Of a stretch of DNA of 64,000 bases, positions 18,423 through 28,200 are shown piece after piece. The stretch is from Alcaligenes faecalis. GTDB lineage: Bacteria; Pseudomonadota; Gammaproteobacteria; Burkholderiales; Burkholderiaceae_B. The position numbers and the translations under genes are program-made. Numbering within the stretch: the first letter of the stretch is position 1; every line of letters begins with the position of its first letter. The notes under the pieces are model-generated. The model saw nothing but the letters and a program-made list of their open reading frames with translations, did not search any database and had not been told where the DNA came from. The stretch lies in assembly GCF_041521385.1 (NCBI RefSeq), contig NZ_CP168006.1:1250769-1314768 (forward strand), given 5' to 3'.

Positions 18423-19594
18423 TGCAACCACCGCCAGCCACGCTCGGGGGCCACCACGGCCAGCACAACCTGCTCTCCCGAGGTCAAGCCATCCAGAACC
18501 TGAACCTGGTGGCGATTACGCACCCCCAGGCTGACCGGCTTTTCCTGCAGCTTGCCCTGCTCGAGCACAGCCACCTTAAACGCCTCGGGACCACGATCAG
18601 TATCAGCGCGCAACGCCACCAAAGGCACCAGCAAAGCCTGGTCAGCCCGATCAATTTCAAACAACACCTGAGCCGTCATCTGAGGCATCAACTCGCCATC
18701 TTCGTTGTCCACATCAAACAGCACCGTATACATGATGGCCTGTGTGGCTGTCGGGGCTGTTGCAGTGGTTTCTTCCTTTGTGCTGCCTTCGGGGGCCGGC
18801 ATGATCTGCCGTACCCTGGCCTGCCATTGACGCGCCTGCGTCTCGCCCTGCTCACCCAGGGTCGTAAAGGTCACGGTCATGCCCGGTTTGATACGGCGAA
18901 TATCGGCCTCGGACACACTGGTCCACACCGTCATGGTGCTCAGGTCCGCAATACGCAAAATAGTGGGCGTTTGGTATGTGGCATTCAGCGTCTGTCCTTC
19001 CCGCGCCTGTACGCCAATGACGGTGCCACTCATGGGCGCGTAAATACGCGTATAGCCCAGTCGGGCTTCATCAGCTTTCAGCGTAGCCTGGGTCTGTTCC
19101 ATCTGCGCTTGTACATGAGCAACACGAGCTTGAGCCGTAGCCAGATTCGCCTGGGCGATCTGGATATCTTCCTGACGGCTGGCCTGCTGGCGCTCCAATT
19201 GACGCTGACGAGCCAACTGCTGACGGGCCAACACAAGCTGGGCCTGCTGTTCAGCCAACTGGGCGCGAAACGCCGCCAACGAAGCGCGGCCGGCATCAAC
19301 GGTGGCTTGCTGCACACTGGGATCAATTTCCACCAGCAACTGCCCCTGCTCAACCTGATCGCCCGGTGCAACCGGCAAAGCCGTAATCTGCCCCGACACC
19401 TGTGCACCCACATCCACATAGCGACTGGGCTTTAACGTCCCCACCGCAGCAACGGTAGCGCGTATATCGCTTTGCTCCACAGCCACCGTTTCAAACTGCT
19501 CTGAGGAGCGCCCGGCCTGTGCGGCCAGCGCCCCCAGCACCAGCACCGCCAACAGGGCCAACGCCCAGCGACGCTTCACTGCTTTGGACTTCAT
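18416..19594 (-). CDS. macA: MacA-type periplasmic adaptor (membrane fusion protein)
   Basis: A 392-residue adaptor. The N-terminal membrane anchor (RRWALALLAVLVLGALAAQ) is followed by the biotinyl-lipoyl-like half motif (VDVGAQVSGQITALPVAPGD, VEQGQLLVEIDP), a long alanine/glutamine-rich coiled-coil hairpin (residues about 85-165), the second lipoyl half and beta-barrel domains. It links MacB to the outer membrane factor. ATG at 19594 is chosen because the upstream extension to 19672 is not family-like. It is the first gene of the efflux operon. Confidence 0.93.
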   Translation of the reverse strand: MKSKAVKRRWALALLAVLVLGALAAQAGRSSEQFETVAVEQSDIRATVAAVGTLKPSRYVDVGAQVSGQITALPVAPGDQVEQGQLLVEIDPSVQQATVDAGRASLAAFRAQLAEQQAQLVLARQQLARQRQLERQQASRQEDIQIAQANLATAQARVAHVQAQMEQTQATLKADEARLGYTRIYAPMSGTVIGVQAREGQTLNATYQTPTILRIADLSTMTVWTSVSEADIRRIKPGMTVTFTTLGEQGETQARQWQARVRQIMPAPEGSTKEETTATAPTATQAIMYTVLFDVDNEDGELMPQMTAQVLFEIDRADQALLVPLVALRADTDRGPEAFKVAVLEQGKLQEKPVSLGVRNRHQVQVLDGLTSGEQVVLAVVAPERGWRWLQW

Positions 19595-19969
19595 ACATAA
19601 TCCCGTTAAAACCGTAGATCGACACCCGCCGTATCCTGCGTAGCAGGAGATCAAAAAAGTAAAAATGGTCAAGAAGGCAGATACTTGCCTACACCGAAAC
19701 GGGCTCCAGGCTGCCTAGCAAACAGCGCGGATTCACCCCTGAACAGTGCAATCAAGCGGACAGGACAATCGGTCCTTTTTCAGGCCTTCCCTATAAAGAC
19801 GTTTGAGAGCCCACTTTCCGGACATTTATTTTGTAAAAGTTATAGCGGGCAGCTTGAAAGAACAAATACAGGCGCCAAATCGGGCGTACCCAATGAAAAT
19901 AGACTCTGCTGCCGACTCTCAATAAGAGACAAAGATTACACACGGCAAACGCCTAACGATGTAAAAACA
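19595..19969. other. Gap between macA and the CRISPR trailer end
   Basis: About 375 bases with no convincing gene. It must contain the macA promoter on the minus strand. It borders the trailer end (oldest repeats) of CRISPR array 1. A 16-base sequence near 19713 resembles the outer parts of the CRISPR repeat without its hairpin loop, but its spacing does not fit the array period. Confidence 0.6.
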
Positions 19970-20897
19970 TTTCTAAGCTGCCTATGCGGCAGCAAACACG
20001 CAGATATATCTGTTTGGTCGTTACGACTTTTTCTAAGCTGCCTATACGGCAGCAAACCGCTCATGGCACCGCTTCCAAATGCGGAACCCTTTCTAAGCTG
20101 CCTATGCGGCAGCAAACCGACACACCAATGGATACCGCGACAGAGCAAATTTCTAAGCTGCCTATGCGGCAGCAAACACAAGAAAGTCCACGCGGTATTT
20201 GCCAATCTTTTTCTAAGCCGCCTATGCGGCAGCAAACATAGCCCACCTTTGCGCCGCCCAGCTCGAACTTTTCTAAGCTGCCTATGCGGCAGCAAACTTG
20301 TTGACCGCTACCGCTGACCCCGGCCACAATTTCTAAGCTGCCTATGCGGCAGCAAACAACGTGCCCTGGATGCCGTTAATCTCCACGTTTTTCTAAGCTG
20401 CCTATGCGGCAGCAAACACAGAGAGGTATGAAGCGATTGCAGCGCAGATTTTCTAAGCTGCCTATGCGGCAGCAAACATTTCACGACCTGCGACATACCG
20501 CCGCCACCTTTTCTAAGCTGCCTATGCGGCAGCAAACACCAGGGGCTATGTAGATTCCGCGATTGCGATTTTCTAAGCTGCCTATGCGGCAGCAAACATG
20601 CGCAAGCAGCTGCCGCACGAGCGCCGCGATTTCTAAGCTGCCTATGCGGCAGCAAACAGTGCCACGGTTACGAAGTGCTCGCCCACGTTTTTCTAAGCTG
20701 CCTATGCGGCAGCAAACATCGCTACCGCCTGAAAATGGAGGTGCTCCAATTTCTAAGCTGCCTATGCGGCAGCAAACTACGCGCAGGCAAAGCGCAGCAA
20801 GATCGAAACTTTCTAAGCTGCCTATGCGGCAGCAAACTGCGCAGCGTGGTCAACTCGTCGCAGTCGTCATTTCTAAGCTGCCTATGCGGCAGCAAAC
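19970..20897 (-). CRISPR. Type I-F CRISPR array 1, 16 repeats and 15 spacers
   Basis: Sixteen 28-bp repeats start every 60 bases from 19970 to 20870, separated by fifteen 32-bp spacers. The repeat contains the palindrome GCTGCC-TATGC-GGCAGC and, read on the minus strand, starts GTTTGCTGCC and ends AGAAA, matching the I-F repeat family. Only two repeats deviate by one base (20030, TATACGG; 20210, AAGCCG). Both are at the low-coordinate end, the expected trailer, so transcription runs toward lower coordinates. The leader lies between the array and cas6f. Several spacers carry open frames; the one at 20478-20509 encodes an integrase motif. Confidence 0.98.
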
Positions 20898-21026
20898 TAG
20901 AATAAAAAACACCGAAATCGCTGAATACTCAACGCTTTCAGCCTTTTTTACCTACAAAACCCTTTTTTTAGACAAAAACACAAGCCATTGATTTTAAAGA
21001 ATAATTATTTTCACTAAAAATTTGGG
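20898..21026 (-). promoter_or_regulatory. Leader of CRISPR array 1
   Basis: A 129-bp AT-rich non-coding stretch between the cas6f stop codon and the first repeat. It contains AAACCCTTTTTTT and TGATTTTAAA about 60-100 bases from the repeat, also found at the same distance in the leader of array 2. It should carry the pre-crRNA promoter and spacer-integration signals. Confidence 0.8.
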
Positions 21027-21593
21027 TCAAAACCAAGGGACGCTAGCCTGCGTACTTAGTCCATAAGCATTGAAACCTCCCAACGCTGCCACCTCCTGCT
21101 CCGGTCCCATTTCCAGGAACAGACAAAAGGTTTGTGCGGTACTTTGGCTACGCATCTGTATGAACGGCAAGGTTGGTTGCTGTTGAACACATTCAGGAAT
21201 CGCCTTCACAGCCTGATCTGCTGTTTCTCCATGACGCTTCATACGCCTGCGCCGCAGCCGATCGACATTGGTTTTGAACTGACGACGATAAACCGTTCGG
21301 TACGTCGCGTCCTGCGGAACAGGGCTGGCTTCTTTCAAATCAATATGATCATGCATCCCGCGTAACCACTGAGTCTGCTCCAAACTCTGCAACTCTGACA
21401 AGGAACCATGAATCCGCATTATTGGCCCCACTGTACGAGGCTTTATGGAATAGCCCGGAAAACTGACTCCCAGGCCCTGCGTGCCCATTTGCACCAAGGC
21501 CCGATGCAGCTTGGCATACAAGACTCCCATTAGATGAACCGCACTAAACTCCGGATCAGGCAAAATACGAATTTCGATGTAATGAGTGCTCAT
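21027..21593 (-). CDS. cas6f: CRISPR RNA endoribonuclease Cas6f (Csy4)
   Basis: A 188-residue Cas6f, almost the same length as Pseudomonas Csy4 (187). It cuts pre-crRNA at the base of the repeat hairpin and stays bound to the crRNA 3' end. The catalytic histidine is likely His30 in AKLHRALVQ. An arginine-rich helix (RLRRRRMKRH) that grips the RNA stem lies mid-protein. The C-terminus keeps FNAYGLS, including the conserved tyrosine. ATG at 21593 lies 4 bases beyond the csy3 stop codon. It is the last cas gene, next to the array leader. Confidence 0.95.
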   Translation of the reverse strand: MSTHYIEIRILPDPEFSAVHLMGVLYAKLHRALVQMGTQGLGVSFPGYSIKPRTVGPIMRIHGSLSELQSLEQTQWLRGMHDHIDLKEASPVPQDATYRTVYRRQFKTNVDRLRRRRMKRHGETADQAVKAIPECVQQQPTLPFIQMRSQSTAQTFCLFLEMGPEQEVAALGGFNAYGLSTQASVPWF

Positions 21594-21597
21594 GGCC

Positions 21598-22617
21598 TCA
21601 GTTCCCAGCATCACCAAAGACACCGCCACGGATCAATACGGCCATGACAAAATGCTGTTGCTCCAGGGCTGGGGCTTTATCTTTCAGCACCCAATTATCC
21701 AGCAAGGTATAAAAGTCCAGATTTTCTTTGGGCTGACGGTACGCCTTGCCTTGAGTCGTCACCGAACCATACGGCTCCACCGCAATAGGCCCCAGCTCCT
21801 GCGAGCCTGGGTACCAATCGTCAATAGTACGAATGGCATTGCCAATTTTTTGTGAGTGCATTGCAGCAACATCATTAACGTGATACAAGGTTCGGCTTTT
21901 ATCGCCTTTACCCCGCTCCAGAATCAGCTCCTGGGAAGGGAATACTTCCTGTCCTTGCCCCACACGCACATACGCACGAATACGCAGCAAAACATGACGC
22001 GCCCCAGCCAAACCTTGTGCAATCAATTGCGACAAGGCCTCCAGCTCTGGCGTTTGCCCTTTTTGATCAAACTGGCGCAGGCTCAACGTCAAGGCATCAA
22101 ACGACCAACTCTGACTGACCTGGCCTTGCTCAAGCAAATCAATAAGGACCTGAACCTGCTCTGCGCCAATTCGATTGCGCCACAAGAACCGACCATTAGC
22201 CAGGTTGTGAGCATAACGACGGGCCAGCTCCGTAAAGCCATTGTCTTGTATATAAGCCTGCACCACCTGCTGCAACTTGGCCTGGTACTCCACGTTATTG
22301 CAAGCCGATGGCAATCCCATGCCAGACAAAATACGTAAGGTAAAACCAACTTGTAATGTGTCGCTATTAGGGGGCAAAGCCGCCACGTCTACGGTTTGCA
22401 AATTAGGCTTCTCAATAGCGGCATCCAACTTAGCAGGATCCTGGTCTTTGGCTTTGAGTCGGTTAGAGATCGTGCCGCGAACCGATTTCTGAGTGATCAC
22501 CACAGTTTGCCAAGCAGCCTGTTTATCCTGATCTTGCCAACTTCCTGCATAAAACAAAGCATCAGACGGGTCAATTTTGCGCTCGAATGCTAATACGGAT
22601 GCGGTCTTCAAAGACAT
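21598..22617 (-). CDS. csy3: Csy3 / Cas7f1, backbone subunit of the I-F Cascade complex
   Basis: A 339-residue Cas7-family protein. About six copies coat the crRNA spacer in the Csy surveillance complex. The start is set at [19 protein letters not shown], which matches the family N-terminus and has GGAG upstream. Conserved segments include [17 protein letters not shown] and [18 protein letters not shown] 147-base gap separates it from csy2, unlike the other tightly packed cas genes, so it may have an extra promoter that raises its level. Confidence 0.95.
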   Translation of the reverse strand: MSLKTASVLAFERKIDPSDALFYAGSWQDQDKQAAWQTVVITQKSVRGTISNRLKAKDQDPAKLDAAIEKPNLQTVDVAALPPNSDTLQVGFTLRILSGMGLPSACNNVEYQAKLQQVVQAYIQDNGFTELARRYAHNLANGRFLWRNRIGAEQVQVLIDLLEQGQVSQSWSFDALTLSLRQFDQKGQTPELEALSQLIAQGLAGARHVLLRIRAYVRVGQGQEVFPSQELILERGKGDKSRTLYHVNDVAAMHSQKIGNAIRTIDDWYPGSQELGPIAVEPYGSVTTQGKAYRQPKENLDFYTLLDNWVLKDKAPALEQQHFVMAVLIRGGVFGDAGN

Positions 22618-22764
22618 AAGAACTACTCCAGAATAATTCGTCACCAGATTGAATAGAGGCCCAAAAGAGCAACACACCTTCTTTTAAAGCTTCCCCAAGG
22701 CACTTATAGCCTTACTGACAAACTGCCAGTCCAAACTAAAAATCACACAAAAAACTTACCTGCG

Positions 22765-23790
22765 TTAAGTGGTCCAATCAAACACCGAGTCATCCAGAAG
22801 GGACAAACCAGACTCAGGCTCTGGCTCTGGCTCGGGAGCTTGGTATGCGTTGCAGCACAGGTAGCTTCCTTCAGGCTCTTGGTACTGGGCATACCAGAGC
22901 AAATCGTCGGGATGGTTTAAATGATGAGGACCAAGCCATTGCCCAATTGAATAAACGCTTTCTACAAAACGAAAGGGTGTGGAGGTGTCACGAGCATTCA
23001 AGACCGACCCAGACTCCTGCAACGGTCCTAGCGCACGATAACCAACTGGAATAGGCACAACCCAACCCTCACGATCGTGTTGCCACTTTACCGACCCATC
23101 TTCCATTTGCTGACTGCGGTAATTGAAGCGCGATAAATCCAGCCAGGCATCCAGCAAGGTGCTCTCGGGTACTTCGTCTTTTAATTTGCTCCAATGCGAT
23201 TGCAGCAAATCCTCTCGGCTTACCAGCGCAAAGCCTGGTAGACAACGACGCCGCAAGGTGCGGAACAGTTCTTTCTGCTCTTTCTCCTCGGAGGGCCAAA
23301 GCATCATGGATGGGGTTCGCTGCGCCCCCTGATGTCCCAGCACACTACCGCCCGCCACGCGCATCGTCGCCAAACAGTCATCGACCTGTTTCGCCCAATC
23401 CTGTCGTTGAGTGTGCTCTTGACTCGCCAAGCTGCCGTTCTCCCCATTGGCGCGCCCCCGAAGCTGAAAGATGAGACTGAGCTCCAACTGCATGCGCCCC
23501 TCTTCTACAATCGCCAGAGTGTCGCCTTTCTTGTCAACCGGATTGCGGGTCAGATTAAACGTGCTCACAAAGCCAGTATTTACTTGCTCCTGATGTGAGT
23601 GGCAAACAACCCCCACTTTTTCCAGCACAATAGGGACACCTGTTTTTTCCAACTTGCGATTCAAGGCCCACATCAAGCCCAAAAAAGCACTCATGGCTGG
23701 GAAGCCGTGGGTTAAGGGGCTGGAGATGGCGTTGGCATTTTGAATACGCAAACGGGGAATCAGCAACAAGGCTTCTATGTTCGAACTCAT
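22765..23790 (-). CDS. csy2: Csy2 / Cas5f1 subunit of the I-F Cascade complex
   Basis: A 341-residue Cas5-family protein that, with Csy1, caps the 5' handle of the crRNA and helps recognise the PAM. The ATG at 23790 begins the family sequence IEALLLIPRLRIQNANAISS followed by LTHGFPAMSAFLGLMWAL. It overlaps the csy1 stop codon by ATGA. The C-terminus is acidic and proline/glutamate-rich (EPEPEPE). No domain appears to be missing. Confidence 0.94.
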   Translation of the reverse strand: MSSNIEALLLIPRLRIQNANAISSPLTHGFPAMSAFLGLMWALNRKLEKTGVPIVLEKVGVVCHSHQEQVNTGFVSTFNLTRNPVDKKGDTLAIVEEGRMQLELSLIFQLRGRANGENGSLASQEHTQRQDWAKQVDDCLATMRVAGGSVLGHQGAQRTPSMMLWPSEEKEQKELFRTLRRRCLPGFALVSREDLLQSHWSKLKDEVPESTLLDAWLDLSRFNYRSQQMEDGSVKWQHDREGWVVPIPVGYRALGPLQESGSVLNARDTSTPFRFVESVYSIGQWLGPHHLNHPDDLLWYAQYQEPEGSYLCCNAYQAPEPEPEPESGLSLLDDSVFDWTT

Positions 23791-25175
23791 ATCCCCCCCT
23801 TCCTTGCCGAGATATATAAAGGTGCGTTGTTTTGTTGCCGTAATGTGCGCAACTGACTGGCCCAATGAGCTTGATCTATTAACAGCTCTTTCTTCCAGTG
23901 AAAATACTCAACGTCACCGACCGGTAAAGTGTCACCCAAACGCCCGTTGAGCCAGCGGGCAAAGCGCTGGCCGATTTGATCAGGCCAATCCATCCAGTAC
24001 CATTCGGCGCGAAACGCTTGGTCATCCTCAGAACTAAAAAGATCTTCCTGACGAACTCGCTCAGTATCCAGCCATAGCTGCTCTTCACGATTAAGCTGAC
24101 AACGACTATCCGCTGTCCAACCCGCAGGCCAAGCCAGGCGTAATTCGGCAGCAAACGACACCAACTCATCAATCAAGCGGGCTAGATAATCGTCGACACG
24201 ATCACGCGTTTCTTTAATAGGCTTGGGCTGACTATGCAAAAACCGTTGCAAACCTCTTACTTGCTGACGCACCTCCCGACGCTGCATGAACAGGGAGTCA
24301 AAAATGGACTCTACCGCCCATGGGCTGGGAGCGGATCGAGACGTCCAAGTCGGGGGCAAGGAGCTGAGCAAGTAATTAACGCCACCCCGCTCGCTATTTA
24401 ACTGAGAGATATTCTGCGGCTTAGTACCTCCCAATTTACGGACAGCCAAATTGGGATACCAGCGCACCGCATGCTCATGCATCACCTTATCGCGCTGTGC
24501 CTGTCGGGCCAGTTTCATAGGTTCCCCAAACCGATCCTCTTGAAGTACTTCATGCACGGCATGAACCAAGGAGGTGGGGAACAACGGAGCGAGCAAATGA
24601 TAGTGTGCATCATCACCAGAATCTTCGCCCACCAAGAAATACAACTGCTTAGCCAGAACATGGCTGGACATGGCTTGACCATTGTCCTGGAGCAAGCCCA
24701 GAAAGGCTTGCTGCCACTCTTTAGCCTGTTCGAGATCAGCACAAAACGCAGCCAGCACAGCAGGATCATCCGCTTGCAAACGGTCCAAAATGCTGTGTCC
24801 GCCCCACTCCAAACGTAGAAATTTATAGACATCGAGTGCCGCAGCATTACCAACCACATCGCTGGCAAAGTTGTCATGCAGCACATGGCTACTTAGCTGC
24901 TCCAATGCAGGTAACGCCGTCGGGTCCACATAGAGATTGGTGCCTCGCGCATCAGGGTGGATCGGCTTCAAGGAATGCGTCACCGCCTGAATCTGCTTAA
25001 CCCGCCGAGCAGCGTCAGCCAACCATGTCTCAACTTGATACTGAGCAATCAAATCAGAGCGTTTGGGATCATCCTCGGACAGCTTTTCTAATTTGGCCTG
25101 TAAACGGGCCTGGATAAAGCTCTGGATAAGCTCCCTCCATTGCCTCGCTTTCTCAGAACTTAAGGATTCATTCAC
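23787..25175 (-). CDS. csy1: Csy1 / Cas8f1, large subunit of the I-F Cascade complex
   Basis: A 462-residue Csy1, somewhat longer than the Pseudomonas protein (about 434). It forms the foot of the Csy complex with Csy2 and reads the CC PAM of target DNA. The first 60 residues (SEKARQWRELIQSFIQARLQ, KLEKLSEDDPKR) match the family start. GTG at 25175 is chosen because GGGAGA lies 6 bases upstream; the only longer frame begins with TTG at 25196. It lies 48 bases after cas2-3. Confidence 0.93.
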   Translation of the reverse strand: MNESLSSEKARQWRELIQSFIQARLQAKLEKLSEDDPKRSDLIAQYQVETWLADAARRVKQIQAVTHSLKPIHPDARGTNLYVDPTALPALEQLSSHVLHDNFASDVVGNAAALDVYKFLRLEWGGHSILDRLQADDPAVLAAFCADLEQAKEWQQAFLGLLQDNGQAMSSHVLAKQLYFLVGEDSGDDAHYHLLAPLFPTSLVHAVHEVLQEDRFGEPMKLARQAQRDKVMHEHAVRWYPNLAVRKLGGTKPQNISQLNSERGGVNYLLSSLPPTWTSRSAPSPWAVESIFDSLFMQRREVRQQVRGLQRFLHSQPKPIKETRDRVDDYLARLIDELVSFAAELRLAWPAGWTADSRCQLNREEQLWLDTERVRQEDLFSSEDDQAFRAEWYWMDWPDQIGQRFARWLNGRLGDTLPVGDVEYFHWKKELLIDQAHWASQLRTLRQQNNAPLYISARKGGI

Positions 25176-25223
25176 ATCATCTCTCCCAACAGTCAAGCAA
25201 CTGTACTGTTAATACAGACTCAT

Positions 25224-28200
25224 CTATCCCTTCCGACTAAACCCGAGCGCCTCACTCCAGACCCACCCATTTTCACTCGCCCCCACTGATACCATTCCAA
25301 ACTTGTAGGCGAACGCCTCCAGGGACAGATCCATTTCCTGTGCCTGCCGTTGCATCAGTTCTTCCAGGCTCTCCGTCTGCCACCTGATGGCGCCTTTATC
25401 CTCTGGTACCGACACAGCATGCTTCAAGCTTGCATCAACAGGTACATACTGTTTTCCTCCATACCGATCTTGATCCTGCACTTTATGGAGCCGCAAGATT
25501 TCGTCTTCATCCGGCAAAAAAACAAGCTCTACTTGCTGGCTGGTCTGCTCCCTGAAGGGCTGCATTTGCTGTACAAAGCCCAACAAATGCGCCTGCGGCT
25601 CTGCCCAAAAACTGCTGGCGTTCAACACAGAAGATGCAGTAGACACACTGCTATTCTTCTCTCTGGGCAACATCTGCGTCTCCAAGCGGGCATGCTCCAA
25701 ATCAACCAAGCTCTTACGAGGTTGTCGTTGCGACAAAGCACGCGGCAGGATTCGCGGACGAGCATCGACGCAAAACTGATGTTTTTCATCCACCAGGGGC
25801 TGGAGCACCGAGGCTAAATAATGGCTTTCTAAAAGATTCGGTCCAGTCCCCTCAAACCCAGGCCGACAAAAGGCGGGCTTTCCCTTGCCTGCGCTAAAGT
25901 GCAAGAGGTTGGCGTTACACAGCAAAATATTAAGATCACGATCGCTTTGATCACTTCGATGTCGACGCACCCGCCCTGCCAGTTGAATAATGGATCGCAT
26001 GGATGAAGGCTCAACCACCGCCCAGTCATAATCGTGATCCCGGCCTACTTCTGCCACTGGCGAGCCGACCACAAGAAATAAATGATCCTGAGCACTGGAC
26101 TGATCCAGTTTCTGCCGGATTAAAGGGTGGTTAAACACCGCTTGGGGCTGCCGTCTGTTCATGACCTGATCGAGCATATGCTCGATTGCGGAGCGCATCA
26201 CCAAGGGATACTGAGAGTGATATACACACACATGCAATTGAACGCCATCCGGCATCCCGGCCTGATACAAGGCCAACGCCACCTCACACAAAGGATTGAT
26301 GTTGGCCATACGCAATAAACCAAAACTGACTCGTTTACCGCTATGGGGATCTTGGCTGTGATTTTTCTTATGCAGCTTGAATATCCCTAGTCGGGCCACC
26401 TGCGCAAACTGTATACGCTGCTCGTGCTTAGAAAGTTTCGCCATGTTTGCGGGCAAAGCCAACAACTCAGCCCGACGCCGTACAACTTGCTGGCCCAGCT
26501 CCTGTACCCGCTTCTGTACAAACGCATGATGTTGGACTTCAAACTCGTGCGCCTGTCGACACGGTACATATACCTGATGAAACTCATCCACCCAGAGGCA
26601 GGCAATTTGCACAGGCTCGTCGGGGCGCAATCCGCGATTACGTTGAAACCAGCGACGCCCCGCCGCATAAGCCAAATACAGCCCCTGCACCAATGCGGGG
26701 GCTAAGGTGGCGGAGGACAATAAGACTCGGGAACCCAACAGCCCCGCCCAATGCACCAAACGCGTTAAGGCGGGCAAATCATCCAGGTCAAAATCATCTG
26801 GCTCATCCAACACCAGATCCCCGGTCAACAAGCGCAACATAGGTGCAATCTGCCGTCCGCCGCGCAAACTCTCGGTTGCTGGAGTCAAATGATCAATCGT
26901 GCACACCAGCAACGGAGCACTTAATAACTTTTGCGCTCCCGGCTCATGCGCCAACTGTTTTAAGGCCGGATGATCCGTATTGCTGTCGTAAATGACATGG
27001 CTACTTTCATCAATCAAGCTTTGCCGCGAGGCGGAGCCACTGCGTTCTGCCAACTGTTCGTAATACTCAAACAAGGCTTTCTGACTAGAGCCACCCACTT
27101 GAATGGCCAAGGCATCCTCATCCAAGCCCAGGTCAGTCTGAAAACTACGCCCGGTCTGCAAAGTCAAGGTACGCAATCCAATAGCGAAGGCACAACGCAG
27201 CCCTAAAGCAGGATCCGTCAGGGCATTCATGATGCGGGCATTCGCCAGGGTTTTGCCACACCCCGTTGAAGCCATATTGACGATAAAAGCACCGCAATCC
27301 CTGGATTCTTGCCGTACCGCTACAGCCAGATCGGCCGCCTTGTCCTGCCAGTGAAAACGCGCATCCGCGCTACGCTTTTTCAGCTTTCGATGCGCAATCA
27401 AATGAGGTAACTGCCCCCTCAAGGAGGGCAAGCTATGCACCAGCTTTCCGGCCTGATGCTCCACCCCAAGCAAATGCTCATCTAAAGGCTGCAGTAAATG
27501 GCCGGTAGCTCGGTCTGTATTGGCATAAAGGGGGAAGTTTTTCTCCCCCTGAAGTCGATGCTCCTCTTTTTTCAGGCCCGAGTAATAGTGATCCGCCAGC
27601 ATCAGCGACAAGCGCGACAGGTGCATCACATAAGGATCATGCAGTAAGTCTTGCCCAGTCAAAACATGTGATTGCAAGGCTTTGGCAAAGCGAGCTGCCC
27701 GCTGCCTCCAAAGCAAGGTACGCACAGGTAAGCCATGCGGGAAATGCCAATATGGCTGACAGCGATCAATGGCCTGTTTATCAGCAACTTCAAGCCATGG
27801 CTCATTCCAATCAGCGTTCACCTTGGCCAGTAAGTGTTCTAGTGCTTGCGCACTGCCGTTGTAGGGTTTTTTCCCGTGCCAAAGGCGACGCTCTGGATCT
27901 GGGTTTTGCTCGTCGGGGCAAGCAGGCAAACGGTGATGCGTCAGTACGAGCCAGGCAATTGCTTGCGCCAAGGGAGGTAAACCAGAACCATCTTGTGCAA
28001 ACGGTCTATGCTGTTTTGTCTGTTGATCCAGGCCATCTTTATATAGAACATGGCCTGATTCACCTAACCAGACTTGTTCAAATGCGTGAGCATCGGCCTG
28101 TTTATGCCCGGCCAGCATCAAGCGATGTAACCAGCCTTGATCATCATCCGGCCCCACAAACGCCTGAAATAAACGAACCGACACCCACTCATGCCGATAA

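Noticed and set aside
18407..19435. 342-residue open frame on the plus strand
   Set aside because: It is antisense to macA and its composition (many Gln, His, Leu) is typical of a shadow frame.
19709..19730. Possible decayed CRISPR repeat (GCTGCCTA then GCAAAC)
   Set aside because: It lacks the second hairpin arm and is not at a multiple of 60 bases from the array.
19685..20991. Repetitive open frames with LSCLCGSK- or SKLPMRQQT-like peptides
   Set aside because: They are translations of the CRISPR repeats; the 60-base period keeps frames open artificially.
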